Source of the DNA: Trichosphaerium sp. ATCC 40318
Taxonomy: Eukaryota > Discosea > Flabellinia > Trichosidae
Length of the DNA stretch: 64,000 nt
Direction of reading: 5' to 3'
Assembly (NCBI GenBank): GCA_038496445.1
Contig: JALMLS010000374.1
Span: forward strand, 186,001 to 250,000
Position numbers and translations under genes: made by a program. Shown here piece by piece: positions 10,789 to 22,420 of the stretch; positions within the stretch are counted from its first letter, which is position 1; each line of letters opens with the position of its first letter. The notes under the pieces are model-generated. The model was not told the origin of the DNA. It did no database searches and saw only the letters and a program-made list of their open reading frames with translations.

Positions 10789-11812
10789 TTATAAAAAGTC
10801 TGCAAGTAGCTCTTCTTCAAGAGCTATTCGTTCCCTTTCTTCTTTTAATTTTTTTTCTTGTTCTTCTTTACCTTGTCTAGCTTTCTTTTTTCTTTCTTGT
10901 TCTTCCTTTATTCTTGAAAGTTGTTCATTTCTTTTTTTTTTTGCTTGATTTCTTGCAATCATTGCATTCTTTCTTCTCTCCTTTTTCTTAGACAGTTGTG
11001 TACGTTTTTTTGAATCCTTTTCTTCTTGAGTTAGTTCCCTTGTGTTACTCTAATAAATTGTAAGTTTTGAACAATAGTTCAGTAAAACGTGCTCCAGAAA
11101 AGCTAAATCCTTTTTGCTCTTTTCTTCTCATTTTATTCTTATGTTGTACTATCTTACGCTGTAAACCAGCTTGATGTTTATCTGCTTTATCTTTTGTTGG
11201 GTTCTTTGTATGTTCTCGTTTGTACCTATTCGATTTAATAGTAGATTCTTGAATAAAACAATACCACAATGGCAAGTCTTCGTCTTTTGCTTCAGCATCA
11301 ACACTGATACTTTCCATTTTCTGTTCCTATAAATGTCAGCTTCCGAGCAATAACCCTTGGTTACTTGTGCAGGTGTATGATTTTCTGAAACTGTCACTAT
11401 TTCTTGGTGCGGAACGAGTTCAGTCTTAAAGACTTGACTGCCAGAGAATAACACATATCGACACTAACATTACTGTATCAAAAAAAAGAAGCAATAAATT
11501 CATGGCAACTACTTACATTTTTACAATGAACATCAGACTGTGGTGTATCTGGAAAGTCCAGCTACCAAAAATAAGTTCGTATGAACCGCTGAGGGTGTTA
11601 TCAAGAGCATTATATACCTTGCTTTCCACAAAAACATTAACACCATCTTTTCTACGCCCTAGCTTACTCTTACATTGTATACAAGTAATTTTAGTATTAT
11701 TTCCTACAATCAAAGTTAAATACTGGGCGTAAAACACTCACTACAGACCAGTATTGGCAAGCCAAAGCAGGGAACCAACATGAAAAAGCAAATGACCTGC
11801 TTTCGGCTCCAT
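10789..11812 (-). CDS. Unknown protein with CxxC motif and long basic coiled-coil tail
   Basis: Probable start ATG 11812 (MEPKAGHLLFHVGSLLWLAN). A short intron leads to GNNTKITCIQCKSKLGRRKD and FVESKVYNALDNTLSGSYEL. Later exons give YVLFSGSQVFKTELVPHQEI, VTVSENHTPAQVTKGYCSEA, AKDEDLPLWYCFIQESTIKS and QHKNKMRRKEQKGFSFSGAR. The C-terminus (10789 to about 11050) is a charged helix (KKRTQLSKKKERRKNAM ... KEEQERKKKARQGKEEQEKK) ending LEEELLADFL. The TCIQC pair could bind zinc with other cysteines. A CACGTG element lies 59 bp upstream of the start. The family is not recognised. A nuclear or ribosome-associated role is compatible with the basic tail but is only a guess. Splice sites in the 5' half are uncertain. 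Confidence 0.5.
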
Positions 11813-11870
11813 TTCGAAAAGTTGAAAGGAAAGTGAGAAGGTGATTGTATTATTTACTGAAAAAATCGAT

Positions 11871-11876
11871 CACGTG
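11871..11876. promoter_or_regulatory. CACGTG element upstream of the coiled-coil gene
   Basis: A palindromic ATCACGTGAT lies 59 bases before the ATG at 11812, in the short spacer to the next gene. CACGTG is the E-box recognised by bHLH factors in other eukaryotes. Whether it is regulatory here is inference. Confidence 0.3.
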
Positions 11877-12066
11877 ATGTTTATGAAACAAATCTTAAGT
11901 TAGAGTTCACAAAAACTAGTTAGGCAAGGATGTGACAATGTATTTTTTTGGGTGAGAGTGAAGAAAATACCACGACAAATCAGATAAAGCAAAACAAACT
12001 TCGGATTTTTTTATTAGCATTGTTAAAGGTTTAACATAAGCTACATTGTATTGTGAATCAAGTAAT

Positions 12067-13558
12067 TTATTGCTTGCTTCGGGGTTTGTATTTCTTTGCT
12101 TCTTCGAGTTCACGTTGCATGAACCAGATTGACCTGTTGCAAAAAAAGTTAGAGCCGAAAAAAAAAAAAAAAGACTACAAACAAATCTAAAAAAGTTCAA
12201 TGTTTTCTGACGTACCCTTGAGCGGCAGTACCTTCCATCTTGGCAGCCTAAAAAATTTATCAGAGAAAACCATTGTATTCTATGCGGAGAAATATAGAGT
12301 CCGTTGAACACGTGAACGAGTGGGTACTCAAAAAATTGCTCGAAGTTTTTAGTCATCGCTTACCTTTCTTACAGCTGCTTCAGCAGTCAATACAGCGCGG
12401 TTCAAAGCGGTGTTATCAGAAGATAACAATTGCTCTAGCTCGTTCTTAGCAGCATTACCCTAAAACAGGCATTAAGAAATGAGTGAAAATTTTTTCAATA
12501 TTTTTCCTTGTTTTCAAAAAAAAAAAAATTATTGAGGTTGTATTACGGGAAATGCCTATTAACGTACTCTGACACCACCCTTGGCGCTCTTGGCTTGAAG
12601 TTCCTTCTTTTTTGCCTCAATTTTCTGAACATTACAGTAAGGGAGAGATACTTCTTTCGAAAATTATTAATAGAAACGTACAGCAATCTCAGTTTGGACA
12701 GCTTTTAGAGCTTGTTGAGCCTACATACGTATTTAATAAAACCGATACAGTATAGGAAATAAAACGACACATCTGGAAGCATAAATGTAACGAAAATCCA
12801 AATATTCTATTTTATCCACACAAATGAACGGTTTGTTTCGCTTCTTCGATTTTAGGTTTGTTCGCTTCAGTTTAGGTTATCAGAATACGTACTCTGGCGA
12901 GCATCTCATTAGTTCCTTGAGGTCTCTCAAGCATGACACTGATCTTGAATTTGTGTCTGAACAACAAATACTCAACAAGAGCCATCCTAAACGAAAACTA
13001 TTAAAAATCGCGTAAAAAACCGTCAAAAAAATTCATGTAGTCACGTGCCTTTTGTTAAAGTCCATATCAATCTCTCTTAGTGAGTCACGGAGTTCAACAA
13101 CACGCTTGGTAGTACCTAGACAAAGATTTTAAGCGTTTTATTGTAGTTTTGATTTCTCAGCTTCAACAAAAAGTTTTTGACCAAAAAAACGTACCAATCT
13201 TCTCCAAAAAGCGGTGAGCGTTGAATTCATCCAAGTCAGAGCCCTCATCACCTTTTTCAATGTCTAATTCGATAAACTAACATGCGCAGTTAGCGTTAAT
13301 CCTAAAACGATTTCTCTAAGGTAAAGTCGCCGTTTTTACCATGTTGACATATTTCCATGTGTTTTCGAGCTCGTCTTTCTTGTCTCCGAGTTCTGAATGG
13401 CGTAAATTAACCTTTAGTGATGTGAGAACGTACCAGGCCAGAAAGCATTGAGAAAGAAGGTAGCTAGGTAAGTCAGAAAAAGATCCTTCCCGTTTTGTGT
13501 TTTTAACAGTACCTTGATCGCGGTAGAGTCTAGAGGTTACGTCTTTAAAGGTTGTCAT
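12067..13558 (-). CDS. abpB: 34-kDa actin-bundling protein (ABP34) family
   Basis: The gene reads from ATG 13558 through about nine short exons to TAA at 12067. Order: MTTFKDVTSRLYRDQA, TFFLNAFWPELGDKK, ENTWKYVNM, FIELDIEKGDEGSDLDEF with NAHRFLEK, TTKRVVELRDSLREIDMDF then NKRMALVEYLLF, a helical region (QQALKAVQTEIA, ELEQLLSSDNTALNRAV) and the C-terminus GTAAQGSIWFMQRELEEAKK. EF-hand-like loops (DIEKGDEGSDLDEF; DMDFNKRMALVEY) followed by a long helix and this conserved ending are hallmarks of the Dictyostelium ABP34 family, which cross-links actin filaments in a Ca2+-sensitive way in the cell cortex. Intron 12987-13048 is GC-AG with donor gcacgtg, joining AAA-AG to G-ATG (NKR-MAL). Family assignment is from recall of sequence pattern. 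Confidence 0.7.
12987..13048 (-). other. GC-AG intron with GCACGTG donor (actin-bundling gene)
   Basis: On the minus strand AACAAAAG|gcacgtgac ... tcgtttag|GATGGC gives NKR-MAL without frame change; 62 nt. No GT at this junction keeps the frame. Confidence 0.75.
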
Positions 13559-13820
13559 TGTTGTACAGGTGGTTATGAACTGGTACACAAAAAAACCGTA
13601 CATCGACTTAACTGCAGTATTTTCAAAAGCCGTGGTAATGAGTCTCTGGCTACTGTGAGAGCTATAACAAGGTACATAAATATTCAATACGATTATTCCG
13701 CTGTTTACCCGTTGAGCGCTCATTTTTATGCTTTAATGCACAATACTACGCGCGTTTATAGTGCTCAAAGCTTTGTTACACTTTCCGAGAGACTTGAAGG
13801 AAGTTAAAAAAAAATACATT

Positions 13821-15057
13821 TCAGCAACACTTTTCTCGTTTTGTACAATCTCTGGACTTTTGAAATCTCATACACGTCCATGCCACTATATGCCTTATCA
13901 TCTTATCCATATGAGAAGAAATATAATGATCGTCATCAAACAAAACAAGCTCAGAAAACTGAACTTTTTCATGGAGTGATATTGAGTGCCTAAAATCCAC
14001 TTTAGCATCATTAGAGCCATGTAAAATTAATAACTTGGCTCCGTTTTTTATACGACAGGTGAGATCGTCACCTATCACGTGTGGATTAGCACGAGGATAC
14101 AAACTGGGTTCAGGTTTACCTGTTTCAGAAGTGGCAATAGAGATAATACCGTTAACGTCGTTTTTGAGACAACCACTTGCTATTGCTGAGGAACTACAAT
14201 TGTTCCATCCTAGTACAACTGCCAGTGATGCTCTGAAATGATATCTCGCATATTTTATAGCATGTAGTATAGAATCTACGCTATTATTGATGTCTTTTGG
14301 GTTTTGTAAAAAAAGAATTATGGTTGCAATGCCTGTGACATGTGTTAAACACAATTATGTCAAACTTTATGAGTGTACCCGTATCAGAAAAAGCACTTAC
14401 TAATGCTGTGTAAGCTCCTTTCGGACCATGGAAGGAATACTCTTTGTTGGTGATCATAACAACCTAAAGAAAAAAGTGAGTTGTTTTTTGGATATTTCTT
14501 AATTTATTCGTACAACTCCTGTTGGACTATAACATGGACACTCACAGAGTGCTCGTGCGCCATTAGAGAACAAATGCGTGCTTGTCATGTGTTGCCAAGA
14601 GTCATTTAGTTTGAAATTACCGCCACACTTCGCAATTGAAACAACTCTGTTTGCTCCTTGTTCCCAAGTAATGGCTTCGCCCGAATCTGTCCCTAAAGCC
14701 TGTACATTTAGTTTTAAATGGTATAATACTATAGAAAACGATATTTTTAACGTTGCAGAGATAAACTCAGGGTGTTTTAAAAGAATCTTACAGATTTGTT
14801 ACAGATTTTAATAAAAAACAACGGTAAAAACAACACCACGCGCCTATAAAGTATTTATATTCAATCTGTACCGTTGACGATGGTAAAACAAGTTTACCAC
14901 GCCAAATATCGCCAGAAGTCCATGACAGCTTAACAGCACGCTTTGTATCCCATGAACAATGAGTATTATCACATACAAATACGCTTTGGCCGTAAGACGT
15001 AGTATACGTTATTTGAACATCAATCTCCAGCTGTTGTGCCAACGGCGCTTGTCCCAT
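13821..15057 (-). CDS. CBM20 starch-binding domain fused to an alpha/beta-hydrolase-like domain
   Basis: ATG 15057 opens a CBM20-like beta domain: LEIDVQITYTTSYGQSVFV, WDTKRAVKLSWTSGDIWRGK, LVLPSSTVQIEYKYFIG, then TDSGEAITWEQGANRVV. The exon pair is best joined by a GC-AG intron (14693-14843, donor gcgcgt). After SIAKCGGNFKLND come segments of a hydrolase: NKEYSFHGPKGAYTALV, AVVLGWNNCSSSAI (expected nucleophile region), GAKLLILHGSNDAKV (typical late-strand Asp motif) and LFDDDHYISSHMDKMI (catalytic-His-like). It ends ...SRDCTKREKCC at 13821. No signal peptide is seen, so the protein is probably cytosolic and may act on storage glucan or esters bound to it. The splice phases around 14330-14560 are not settled. 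Confidence 0.55.
14693..14843 (-). other. GC-AG intron with GCGCGT donor (CBM20 gene)
   Basis: TTTATAG|gcgcgtgg ... ctttag|GGACAG joins KYFIG to TDSGEAITW in phase. The nearby GT alternatives give a less CBM20-like junction. Confidence 0.5.
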
Positions 15058-15390
15058 TGCATTATAGGATTACAAGTCGAATAAAAACTCTCTGAGACAG
15101 GTTTTTGGTCAAAACGGGATTTGCCGTGCTAAATCATGCTTTGCGACAACAAGCTAGCTTTCTTCAAACCACAATAAATGAGTACGAAAAACTGATTCAT
15201 ATACTAATCTACGCTTATATGTGCTTATACTTGGATGTACATTATTGATAGCTTGAGTACCCCACGTGCTTTACACCCGTCAATATAACTGATGTTCATT
15301 ATTTACCTAGTTCCTATATCAAAGTGTACAGAGGCGCCTTGTGAGCATGTTCTTGTGTTCACTGCGTTGAAGTTCCTCTTCTTGTGTTGT

Positions 15391-16212
15391 TTATACAGTT
15401 CCAAGCCATTTTATACCCAATGATTCAACATAGTCTTTTGTAATCTGACTGAATGACCAAATCTTTATAAACTTTAAAGATGTCAAGTACTTTAAACAAT
15501 TATTTGTAATAAATCTACAATTTGTTTCTAGGTGCTCTAGATTAACCAAGTGCTTCATACCTTCATCTGATATTTCTCTACAATCAAACAAGGTTAGTTT
15601 CTTGACATTCGTCAATGCTTTAATCCCATCATTTGTTATCTTAGGTCCATAGAAAACAACAAGCGTGTGCACATTCCCAAGAAGCTTAAGAAAATCATCT
15701 TTTGGACTAAGTGTAATCTTATGTACATTCCTTAATGCCTTTATTCCTTCAACTGTAATATCACATCCAAGAATCTCTATAGTGTGTACACCAGTAAGCA
15801 TCTTTAATGCATCATCTGTAATCTTTGTATAGCCCAAGTTAATCTCATGAATTGTGTTCTGTCCTCCATTTAGTAGCACGTGTATACCTGAGCATGTAAT
15901 ATTTGAATGCTGTAAGTCTATGTTGTGAACACCTTGGAGGTTTGCCAAGTCGGTTAATGATAGATTCACGTGGCTACATCTAATTTTGGTGTTTTTGAGC
16001 AATGGACTGCCTTTAAGTACAAGACAATCCTCTGCTGCTGTATGATTTTTCAACTTGAGTATACTGAAGCCAATATTGTGCCTAATGATATCATTGAAGA
16101 GATGACAGACTGCAGAAGCCTTAATAAGATAGTTTTTACTAATATTACGTAAAATATGTGTTAAAGTCTCTGGTGGCAGTTGGTGGACAAGGTTACCTTG
16201 TTTCGATGACAT
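15391..16212 (-). CDS. F-box/LRR protein (single exon)
   Basis: From ATG 16212 the protein starts with an F-box (LPPETLTHILRNISKNYLIK, then ASAVCHLFNDIIRHNIGF), the SKP1-binding module of SCF ubiquitin ligases. About seven leucine-rich repeats of the GVHTIxL...ITDDGIKAL type follow (VHNIDLQHSNITCSGIHVLL, KITDDALKMLTGVHTIEILG, ITNDGIKALTNVKKLTL, EISDEGMKHLVNLEHL), ending KWLGTV at 15391, about 273 aa. LRRs presumably bind the substrate. It is related to the genes at 30386-31600 and 44461-45639 but its repeats are much more diverged, so it is the oldest of the three. There is no intron, in contrast to non-LRR neighbours. Confidence 0.75.
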   Translation of the reverse strand: MSSKQGNLVHQLPPETLTHILRNISKNYLIKASAVCHLFNDIIRHNIGFSILKLKNHTAAEDCLVLKGSPLLKNTKIRCSHVNLSLTDLANLQGVHNIDLQHSNITCSGIHVLLNGGQNTIHEINLGYTKITDDALKMLTGVHTIEILGCDITVEGIKALRNVHKITLSPKDDFLKLLGNVHTLVVFYGPKITNDGIKALTNVKKLTLFDCREISDEGMKHLVNLEHLETNCRFITNNCLKYLTSLKFIKIWSFSQITKDYVESLGIKWLGTV

Positions 16213-16481
16213 CAAGCTCGTGGAATGTGTTTAAAGAAATACCAAGACTGGTTTTTTTTCGTTCACCTCATTTAAACTCTCGTAACATACCGTCACAAAT
16301 GGCTGCCTGTGCAACACCAAACTCTGCCGCTCCTACTTACTTAACATACCTTACGACCGAGTTTTGTTGCTTCGTTTTGTATTTTGGACACGTGATTTAT
16401 ATATCAAAAACAATACAAAATTGAAAGTCGAGCTCGGTCAATTTTCGTATAATTTGACGGCTGTAATACGTTTAAAACGTT

Positions 16482-17886
16482 ATGCCAAATGCTATATGCA
16501 CCACTCATAGGGTGTGGCTTACTGTGAAGTATCTCACGATACTAACAGTGTCCGTAATTGTTATTTAACTACAAAATACTAAAAAAGATTCTTTTAGGTA
16601 TATTGGCATCTTTGTTGGGTTTTTCTTCTTCTTCTCGTCTAATGCGTTCGAAGACTTGACGTTTTGGGTGGAGAAGCATCAAATTATTGGATTGCTCGTT
16701 TTTTTCTGTTTATTCACCTTGGCGTCGTTCCCTCTTGTACCAGGTACTGTAGGGGCAAAATATTGTTCCATATCAAATAATTTTCGCTACACTTTCGCGG
16801 TTTTAAGCGGAAAAGCTTACTGAACGCTAGCATACGGAATTATATGCATGGTATCAGGTGTTATATGGGGTTTACTCTTTGGCACTTTGATTTCAGCGAT
16901 AATGAGCATCATAGGTGCTGGTATAGGTTTCTTCGCTTGTAGGTACGTTAACAAGCGTGTTAGAACCAAAAAAGCTTATTTTCGCAAACATATACTAACA
17001 ACTCGTTAGATACTTGCTACACGACTGGACATGGCGTCAAATAAAGCAAAGCGAGCGACTAACGTTTATTGTTGAAGCTCTAGTCAAATATAAATGGAAA
17101 ATGGCTTTCCTGATGAGATTAGCGCCTATACCTTGTGGTATAGTTAACGCTGTAATGGGTGTAAGTACTGAACAGAAAAAATAATTTATCCGCTTGCTGT
17201 CAGAAGAAGCAGACGAAATTTTTTTTACTGAAAAGATGATTTTTTGGTTTTTTCGTTGTTGGTTTTTTGACGCTTTGTACAAGGTTTCTGGGGTATCTTT
17301 TATCCATTTTATGATTGGTTCGTTTCTACCTATGATATTTGATGCGTTTATGTTTGTTTTGATTGGTGTACAGGCAAGAGATATTGCTTTGATTGTCAAA
17401 GGAAAAATGTACGTTGAACAATATGACTTAAAAGACAGTTTTTTTTGTTTCGGACTACATGTTTGTTCTACACATGTATAACAATGTGTATACGTATTTT
17501 GATAATAGTGGCGAGAGGATTTTCCAAAACACCACTTCAAATTATCTTTCGGTTCCCAGTAAATCAAGATTTCATCATATGGGTTTTTTTTCTCATTTTA
17601 TTCTGTTTTTTTTTTTTTTTGGTTCTTGAAATCGTACTTGCCAATCATGATGTCCTGATTTTTGTTAAATAGTAAGCGAAAATGGTGGGAATGGTTAATT
17701 GTAGCATTACAGTTTGCTGTTATATTTGGTATACTAGTCATTCTGTTTTTTGTTGTAAAGAGACAACTTAGCAAGTATAAAAAAGCAAAGCTTCTAGAAG
17801 TCGAACCAGACGAAGAAGACGCAAAACCATTGATTACAAGTAGAAATGATGAGGATGATACTGTACATGATAAACTATTAAATTAG
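16482..17886 (+). CDS. VTT-domain (SNARE-associated Golgi / TVP38-TMEM64 family) membrane protein
   Basis: Start ATG 16482 (MPNAICTTHRVWLTVKYL). Exons in phase give YIGIFVGFFFFFSSNAFEDL, WVEKHQIIGLLVFFCLFTL, FPLVPG, then a Gly-rich re-entrant region (GVIWGLLFGTLISAIMSIIG, GIGFFACRYVN), LTFIVEALVKYKWKMAFLMR and LAPIPCGIVNAVMG. That last motif corresponds to the R-x-xP-xP-xxxxN-x-x-xG signature of the VTT/DedA fold. VSGVSFIHFMIGSFLPMIFD, FMFVLIGVQARDIALI, a final membrane span (VALQFAVIFGILVILFFVV) and an acidic tail (EVEPDEEDAKPLITSRND) ending at 17886 follow. Family members act in Golgi/ER membrane organisation and lipid scrambling. Some internal exon ends (16740-16860, 17480-17660) are uncertain. 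Confidence 0.7.
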
Positions 17887-18503
17887 ATAACAAAAAAAAC
17901 CCCCAAACTCACAACAGCACTGTAACATTAAACACAAATAAAAACTAGTAAATTACTCTGGTACAGTCTCATGTTCTTTTCACATTCAGTTTTCCATGGC
18001 TTTTTAAATGGACAAATTTATTGTTCCATCTTGTATGAAGGAGTACTATTAGTTCAATTGGTTAAGCACAACAAGGTCACAATAAGTTTTAGTCGTTCTT
18101 CGATTTCTCGTCCATTGGATTGACCTAAAAAAACGCTATTTTGTTTTAGCGCTAAGCCTGATTTTCGGGCTGGTTTGTGAGCATGGGTAACCTTGTGCAA
18201 CTCTGCAAGCATACCTTTAGTGTATCCTTATGGAGTACTTTACATGAGCATAAAAGCAGAAAGTCACGTGCTACAACTCGGAGTGGCTGTTTCAAGTCAA
18301 ATCCATTGCAATATTACCTACCCCAAGGTTACGTATTTCAGGCTACATCAAGATAAATACAGTTCACACAGTTAAGTCACTACTAGTAAATAACAGACTA
18401 AGAATTTAGTATCAAGTTAACATCTGTTACATTGTGAGCCTAGAATGCTTAATATAACAATTACTGATAGTACGCCATAGTAATTGTTGATTAGTTTTTT
18501 TAT
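17887..18503. other. Intergenic region between tail-to-tail genes
   Basis: Holds a poly(A)-signal-like aaataaaaac soon after 17930 and a stretch at 18050-18075 resembling a tRNA A-box (tagttcaattggttaagc). No matching anticodon or T arm was found, so I do not call a tRNA. Confidence 0.4.
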
Positions 18504-21371
18504 TCACTGCACACTACTCTTTGGTGCTATCTTAGTAGATTGGGTGCTGTAGGCAAAGTATCCTATGATAGCAGCTCCAACAACAACAGGAACAACCAAA
18601 ACAGCCCAGCTCCAGTTTGTTGTCTCAGGCTCGAGTATACTAGGATCTAATTCGCACTTAACTACCTTCAGTTCTTTTTCAATAAACTTAACAACAGTCT
18701 GAACTTGTTTGCTTGGTGTATCTTGTATCCACTCCTTTTGAGGTAAAATACGACTATACTTTTCCTTAACAGCTCTTGCTACTCGTTTACGGTTAGTACA
18801 CTGTTGAATGAGCTCAAGATCATCATTAAATTCCTAAGCAAAATAAGTATTAATCACAGTTTAAAGTTGCTTCATTAACAATGACGCACAACAACAAGAA
18901 GATGCTTCTTTGCAATTTCTAAGTAGTGTATAACACTAGTTGATAAAGCTTTTATATCTCTGGCTTCTAATAGACTATGTACATCCACTAAGAAGCCAAA
19001 CAAGCATAAGAACCTGAAGTAGTTGTTAAAAAACAAAATCAACAACAAAAAAAGAACTTACACGTGTATCACTTCAATGACTTTACTCTCATTGCTATGC
19101 TTCTTCAGAATTTCTATATCTAAACAAGAACATACTATTAATCGCTGCTTCAAGGTACAATAAACAAATACATACCTAAACTAACTTTGTGTAGTGTTCT
19201 TGGAAAATCTTTCCAATTCATTGTATTCCAATCTCTCTTTAGGGGCTTAATCCTTTCGAAATCTAGCCAGTATCTATGTTCTCCTAAGCATTGAACAAGT
19301 TGTCTAAACAGTAAGGTATTAATACTAAAATAACATCTCTCTAGCATTGTACTTCTGGACATCAGCACGTGGAAGATCAGAAAACTTATCAAGCTCAGAA
19401 ACCAGTTCATAGATAGATGCCATCAAATTAGGCATTGTTTGTGTCTACGAGTGCGTCTGTAAGAATAAAGAAAATTAAAATAACACCGCGGTGTAGACGT
19501 ACATCTTGATTAAATGTTACAGTTGTGTTATATTTATAAAGAGCTTCAAGAGCCTCATTCTGATTTATTGATAAATTCTAGAAAAAACTTTTAAGTCAGT
19601 GCTGTGTTGACATTAAAAAAAACCTAGGTAAAATATCACGTGCATGCATAGATAATGTGAGTCCAAAAATCTTCTCACAAAGAGCAACTTCAGTAGTTCG
19701 CTTCTTACACCTAAGAAAAATAGTCATGTTAACAAAACATTATCATCTGAATTCTAGTATACTAGAGTTTTAACACACGCACCACTTGAACCCTTGAGCC
19801 ATATTACATACATAGTAGAAGAAACAAAGTTCTCCATGAAGTGAATAAAATGCGGAGTCTATTAACACCTACACCAATCAGTATTAGAATGCAACTTAAA
19901 TTGATGATTCATAAAAAAAAAATTCGGCTCACGCACAAGAAGTTGTGCTTGTAAGTCTCCTGTATCTCCATGTTCTTGAATAGCCATATCGTGCTGCGAC
20001 GCTATAAACCGTGCTATTTGTTTTAAAGTATCAGGGGATATCTTACCACTCTCTAAAGCAGGTCATGAACAGTCAAGTCTTAAGGCATCAAGCAGAAAAA
20101 ATATACACGTTACTCACCTAGAAACGCTTTTGTACGACTTAGAATATAGCTCTCCCTGTCGAATGTTTCAGTTGAATCTAGATCATAAAGTAAGATATTT
20201 TAGTGGTTGTATGTTATTTACCGCTGTAAACAGAGAGCTCGTGAAGAGCTGCATTAACAAATCTTTGATTTTTTTCAGCATCGAATAATTTGATTCTTTC
20301 ACTCATAAGAACGAAAGATTGTGGACAGTAATCTTTTTGGTATTGTGGAATATCGAACACAAAAGGAGTAGCTCCAAAATTAAGCTTTAAGGATTCTCCT
20401 TGCCTAGCAATACCTGCATGCCGTAAACGTAAGGTACCACGAGACTTTGAGTCAAAGATATTGGGTTTTTTCTAAAAGCAGCAAACAATTGTTCAACTTC
20501 TCGTACTTATATAAGGGAATAAGAATCCTAACTGCTCAGAAGGTATATTATGGGAACTGGTGAATTCACCATTCCGTGTAAAAAACACTTGGCCTGTGTC
20601 ATAGTTTAACCCACATCTTTTATTCAAACAAAAATGTCAGAAAAAAAACAAATCTTCATTGTTGTTACATACCCTATTACATCGCCATCAACCCACTTTG
20701 GATTTCTATGCGATGAACCAGGAAAACCAAGCCATACACTACCATCCATACCCATATATCCATAACTCTATAGATGTATGAGAATCAAAACGGCGAAATA
20801 ATTTTCATGTAACATAAAACAATCACGTGCCTCTCTGAACATTCCAGGTGCTACAAATAGCTCTCTTTCTTCATTCCTACAAAATGGAGCTACTCCAATC
20901 GCTATATAACGACCAAAATCATCTTCTTCAACACTACTTATAGTTCATACAAAGCAAAACTTTCCTTTCTTGTTGTTCACTGAAAGAATTAAACGTACTA
21001 CTGTTTTTCTTGACAGGTCAACTCAAAATAGCCAATATTACATTGTGCTAGTGGAAGTGGCCATAAAGGAAGACTTCCTTGTAAGCACCAAAAGAGTTAA
21101 GGTTAAAACAATCCGTTGTTTCTCAATTGGTGTTTTTTACCGCTGTATCCGTGTCAAACAAAAGGACGTTATAGGATACTACTTGACCAAGACTTGCTGA
21201 TTCTGGGTATTGTACTACAAGACCATTCGGTCCAACATACGTCCGTTGTGGTGAAAAAGGCACTATAGTGCTACCCCTCACGTTGCGAAGGTACATAAAT
21301 ACGAACTCTTGGCGCCAGTCGATTTTAGAGCTTAGTTGCTTTGCACTTAACAAAAATACGGTAGAACACAT
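18504..21371 (-). CDS. SPRY-domain protein with C-terminal membrane anchor (multi-exon)
   Basis: ATG 21371 (MCSTVFLLSAKQLSSKIDWR). The B30.2/SPRY module follows: QRTYVGPNGLVVQYPESASL, SVEEDDFGRYIAIGVAP, SYGYMGMDGSVWLGFPGSS, WVDGDVIG, CGLNYDTGQVFFTRNGEF and LKLNFGATPFVFDIPQY, the usual SPRY ending. The rest is helical, with a region around SPDTLKQIARFIAS, AFYSLHGELCFFYYVCNMAQ, CEKIFGLTLSMHARDILP and ALEALYKYNTTVTFN. It resembles the region that follows SPRY in RanBPM-type proteins only in being helical, and I could not see LisH/CTLH. The last exon has a membrane span (WSWAVLVVPVVVGAAIIGYF) and ends KIAPKSSVQ at 18504. About 12 introns; that at 20768-20830 is GC-AG with donor gcacgtg (FRE|SYGYMG). 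Role: a membrane-tethered protein-interaction or adaptor protein is plausible. Confidence 0.6.
20768..20830 (-). other. GC-AG intron with GCACGTG donor (SPRY gene)
   Basis: GTTCAGAGAG|gcacgtgatt ... catctatag|AGTTATGG joins MFRE to SYGYMGMDG in phase 0, inside the SPRY domain; 63 nt. Confidence 0.75.
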
Positions 21372-22420
21372 TTGTCGCCATAGCCTTTGACTTTTGTGTA
21401 TTCTATACAGCCTACAGTGCGTTTGGAGAAAATGTATAAAATCTCTGGGTTCTAAGAACCTAAATACAGCTTAGACGCGTAATATAATACTATGTAGTGC
21501 GTGAAAACTACCTAGTGAGCTGAAAGATAATTAGGTCATTTGGAATGATGTCTAAAGACATAATATACGTCTTCAGCGAGGTACGACGCGAAGCGACGTC
21601 TAAAACGCTATTTTAGTGCCCAACAGAGCTCATTTAAGGCGTCGCTATAACTTAAGTTGTGGAACTCCAGTAAAGTTGTAGTGGTGATTGGTGTTCAAAG
21701 TATAGGTTTAAGAATAGTTGTTTACCTCAATGCTGTAGGAATACAGCAACAGCTGTGTTTCACATGCTGGAATGACAGGTGCACGTGCTCATTCAAAAAC
21801 TAATTCTTCAGGCGCGACAAAATTGTGACATTTCAACAAAAAACCATTTGTTGGTTTAAAGATTGCTGACCCTGGTAGATACAAATCCATACTGAAAACA
21901 ACGTAACTTTTATTGATGCAAAAACACAAAGCGATCGGAGAGAACCATTAATGACTTTTTTTTGACAAAATTGTCCATATTTGGGCTTCCGAGAACCATC
22001 GGCATTTTGATTTACTAAACACTCTGATGGTACTTTCTCTGGCTTCTGGCACTCTCAACATAGTCACTTGATACGCTTGGATGCTATGTTTCATTACCAT
22101 GGTTTATTAAAAACAAGGTATGTGTCGTTCATATCAGAAGTGGTTCTCATTTGGTTTTCAGATATAGCGGTTAGGACGCATGTTTGAACTCACGTTGTAT
22201 AATTGTAGAGAAACTAAAATAACGTTTCAAAAAACAAAGAGGTCCGGCCGTTGGAGATAAACCAGGTAGTTGTTATAAAACAAAATGTTCGCTCAAAAGT
22301 ATTACTTTTTTTTGCAAAGGAACGTCCAGATTAACAGATTCAAATGCAAGTATGGGCTAGAAGATCTTGGAAGTTTCTCTAGGATCATTTTCAGCTAGCG
22401 ACCTTCTCATGGCGTTGTGG
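21372..22420. other. Intergenic, no gene supported
   Basis: About 1 kb with no long frame. A short plus-strand start near 21550 (MSKDIIYVFSE) has no credible continuation. A segment near 22170 (atagcggttaggacgcatg) looks like a D-arm of a tRNA but has no acceptor-stem partner. Confidence 0.4.

Noticed and set aside
18048-18130. tRNA-like stretch (tagttcaattggttaagc, then ttcgatttctcg)
   Set aside because: The A-box matches but T-stem and acceptor stem do not pair and spacing is wrong; at most a chance similarity or relic.
22160-22200. tRNA D-arm-like sequence (atagcggttaggacgc)
   Set aside because: No acceptor stem, anticodon arm or B-box in register.
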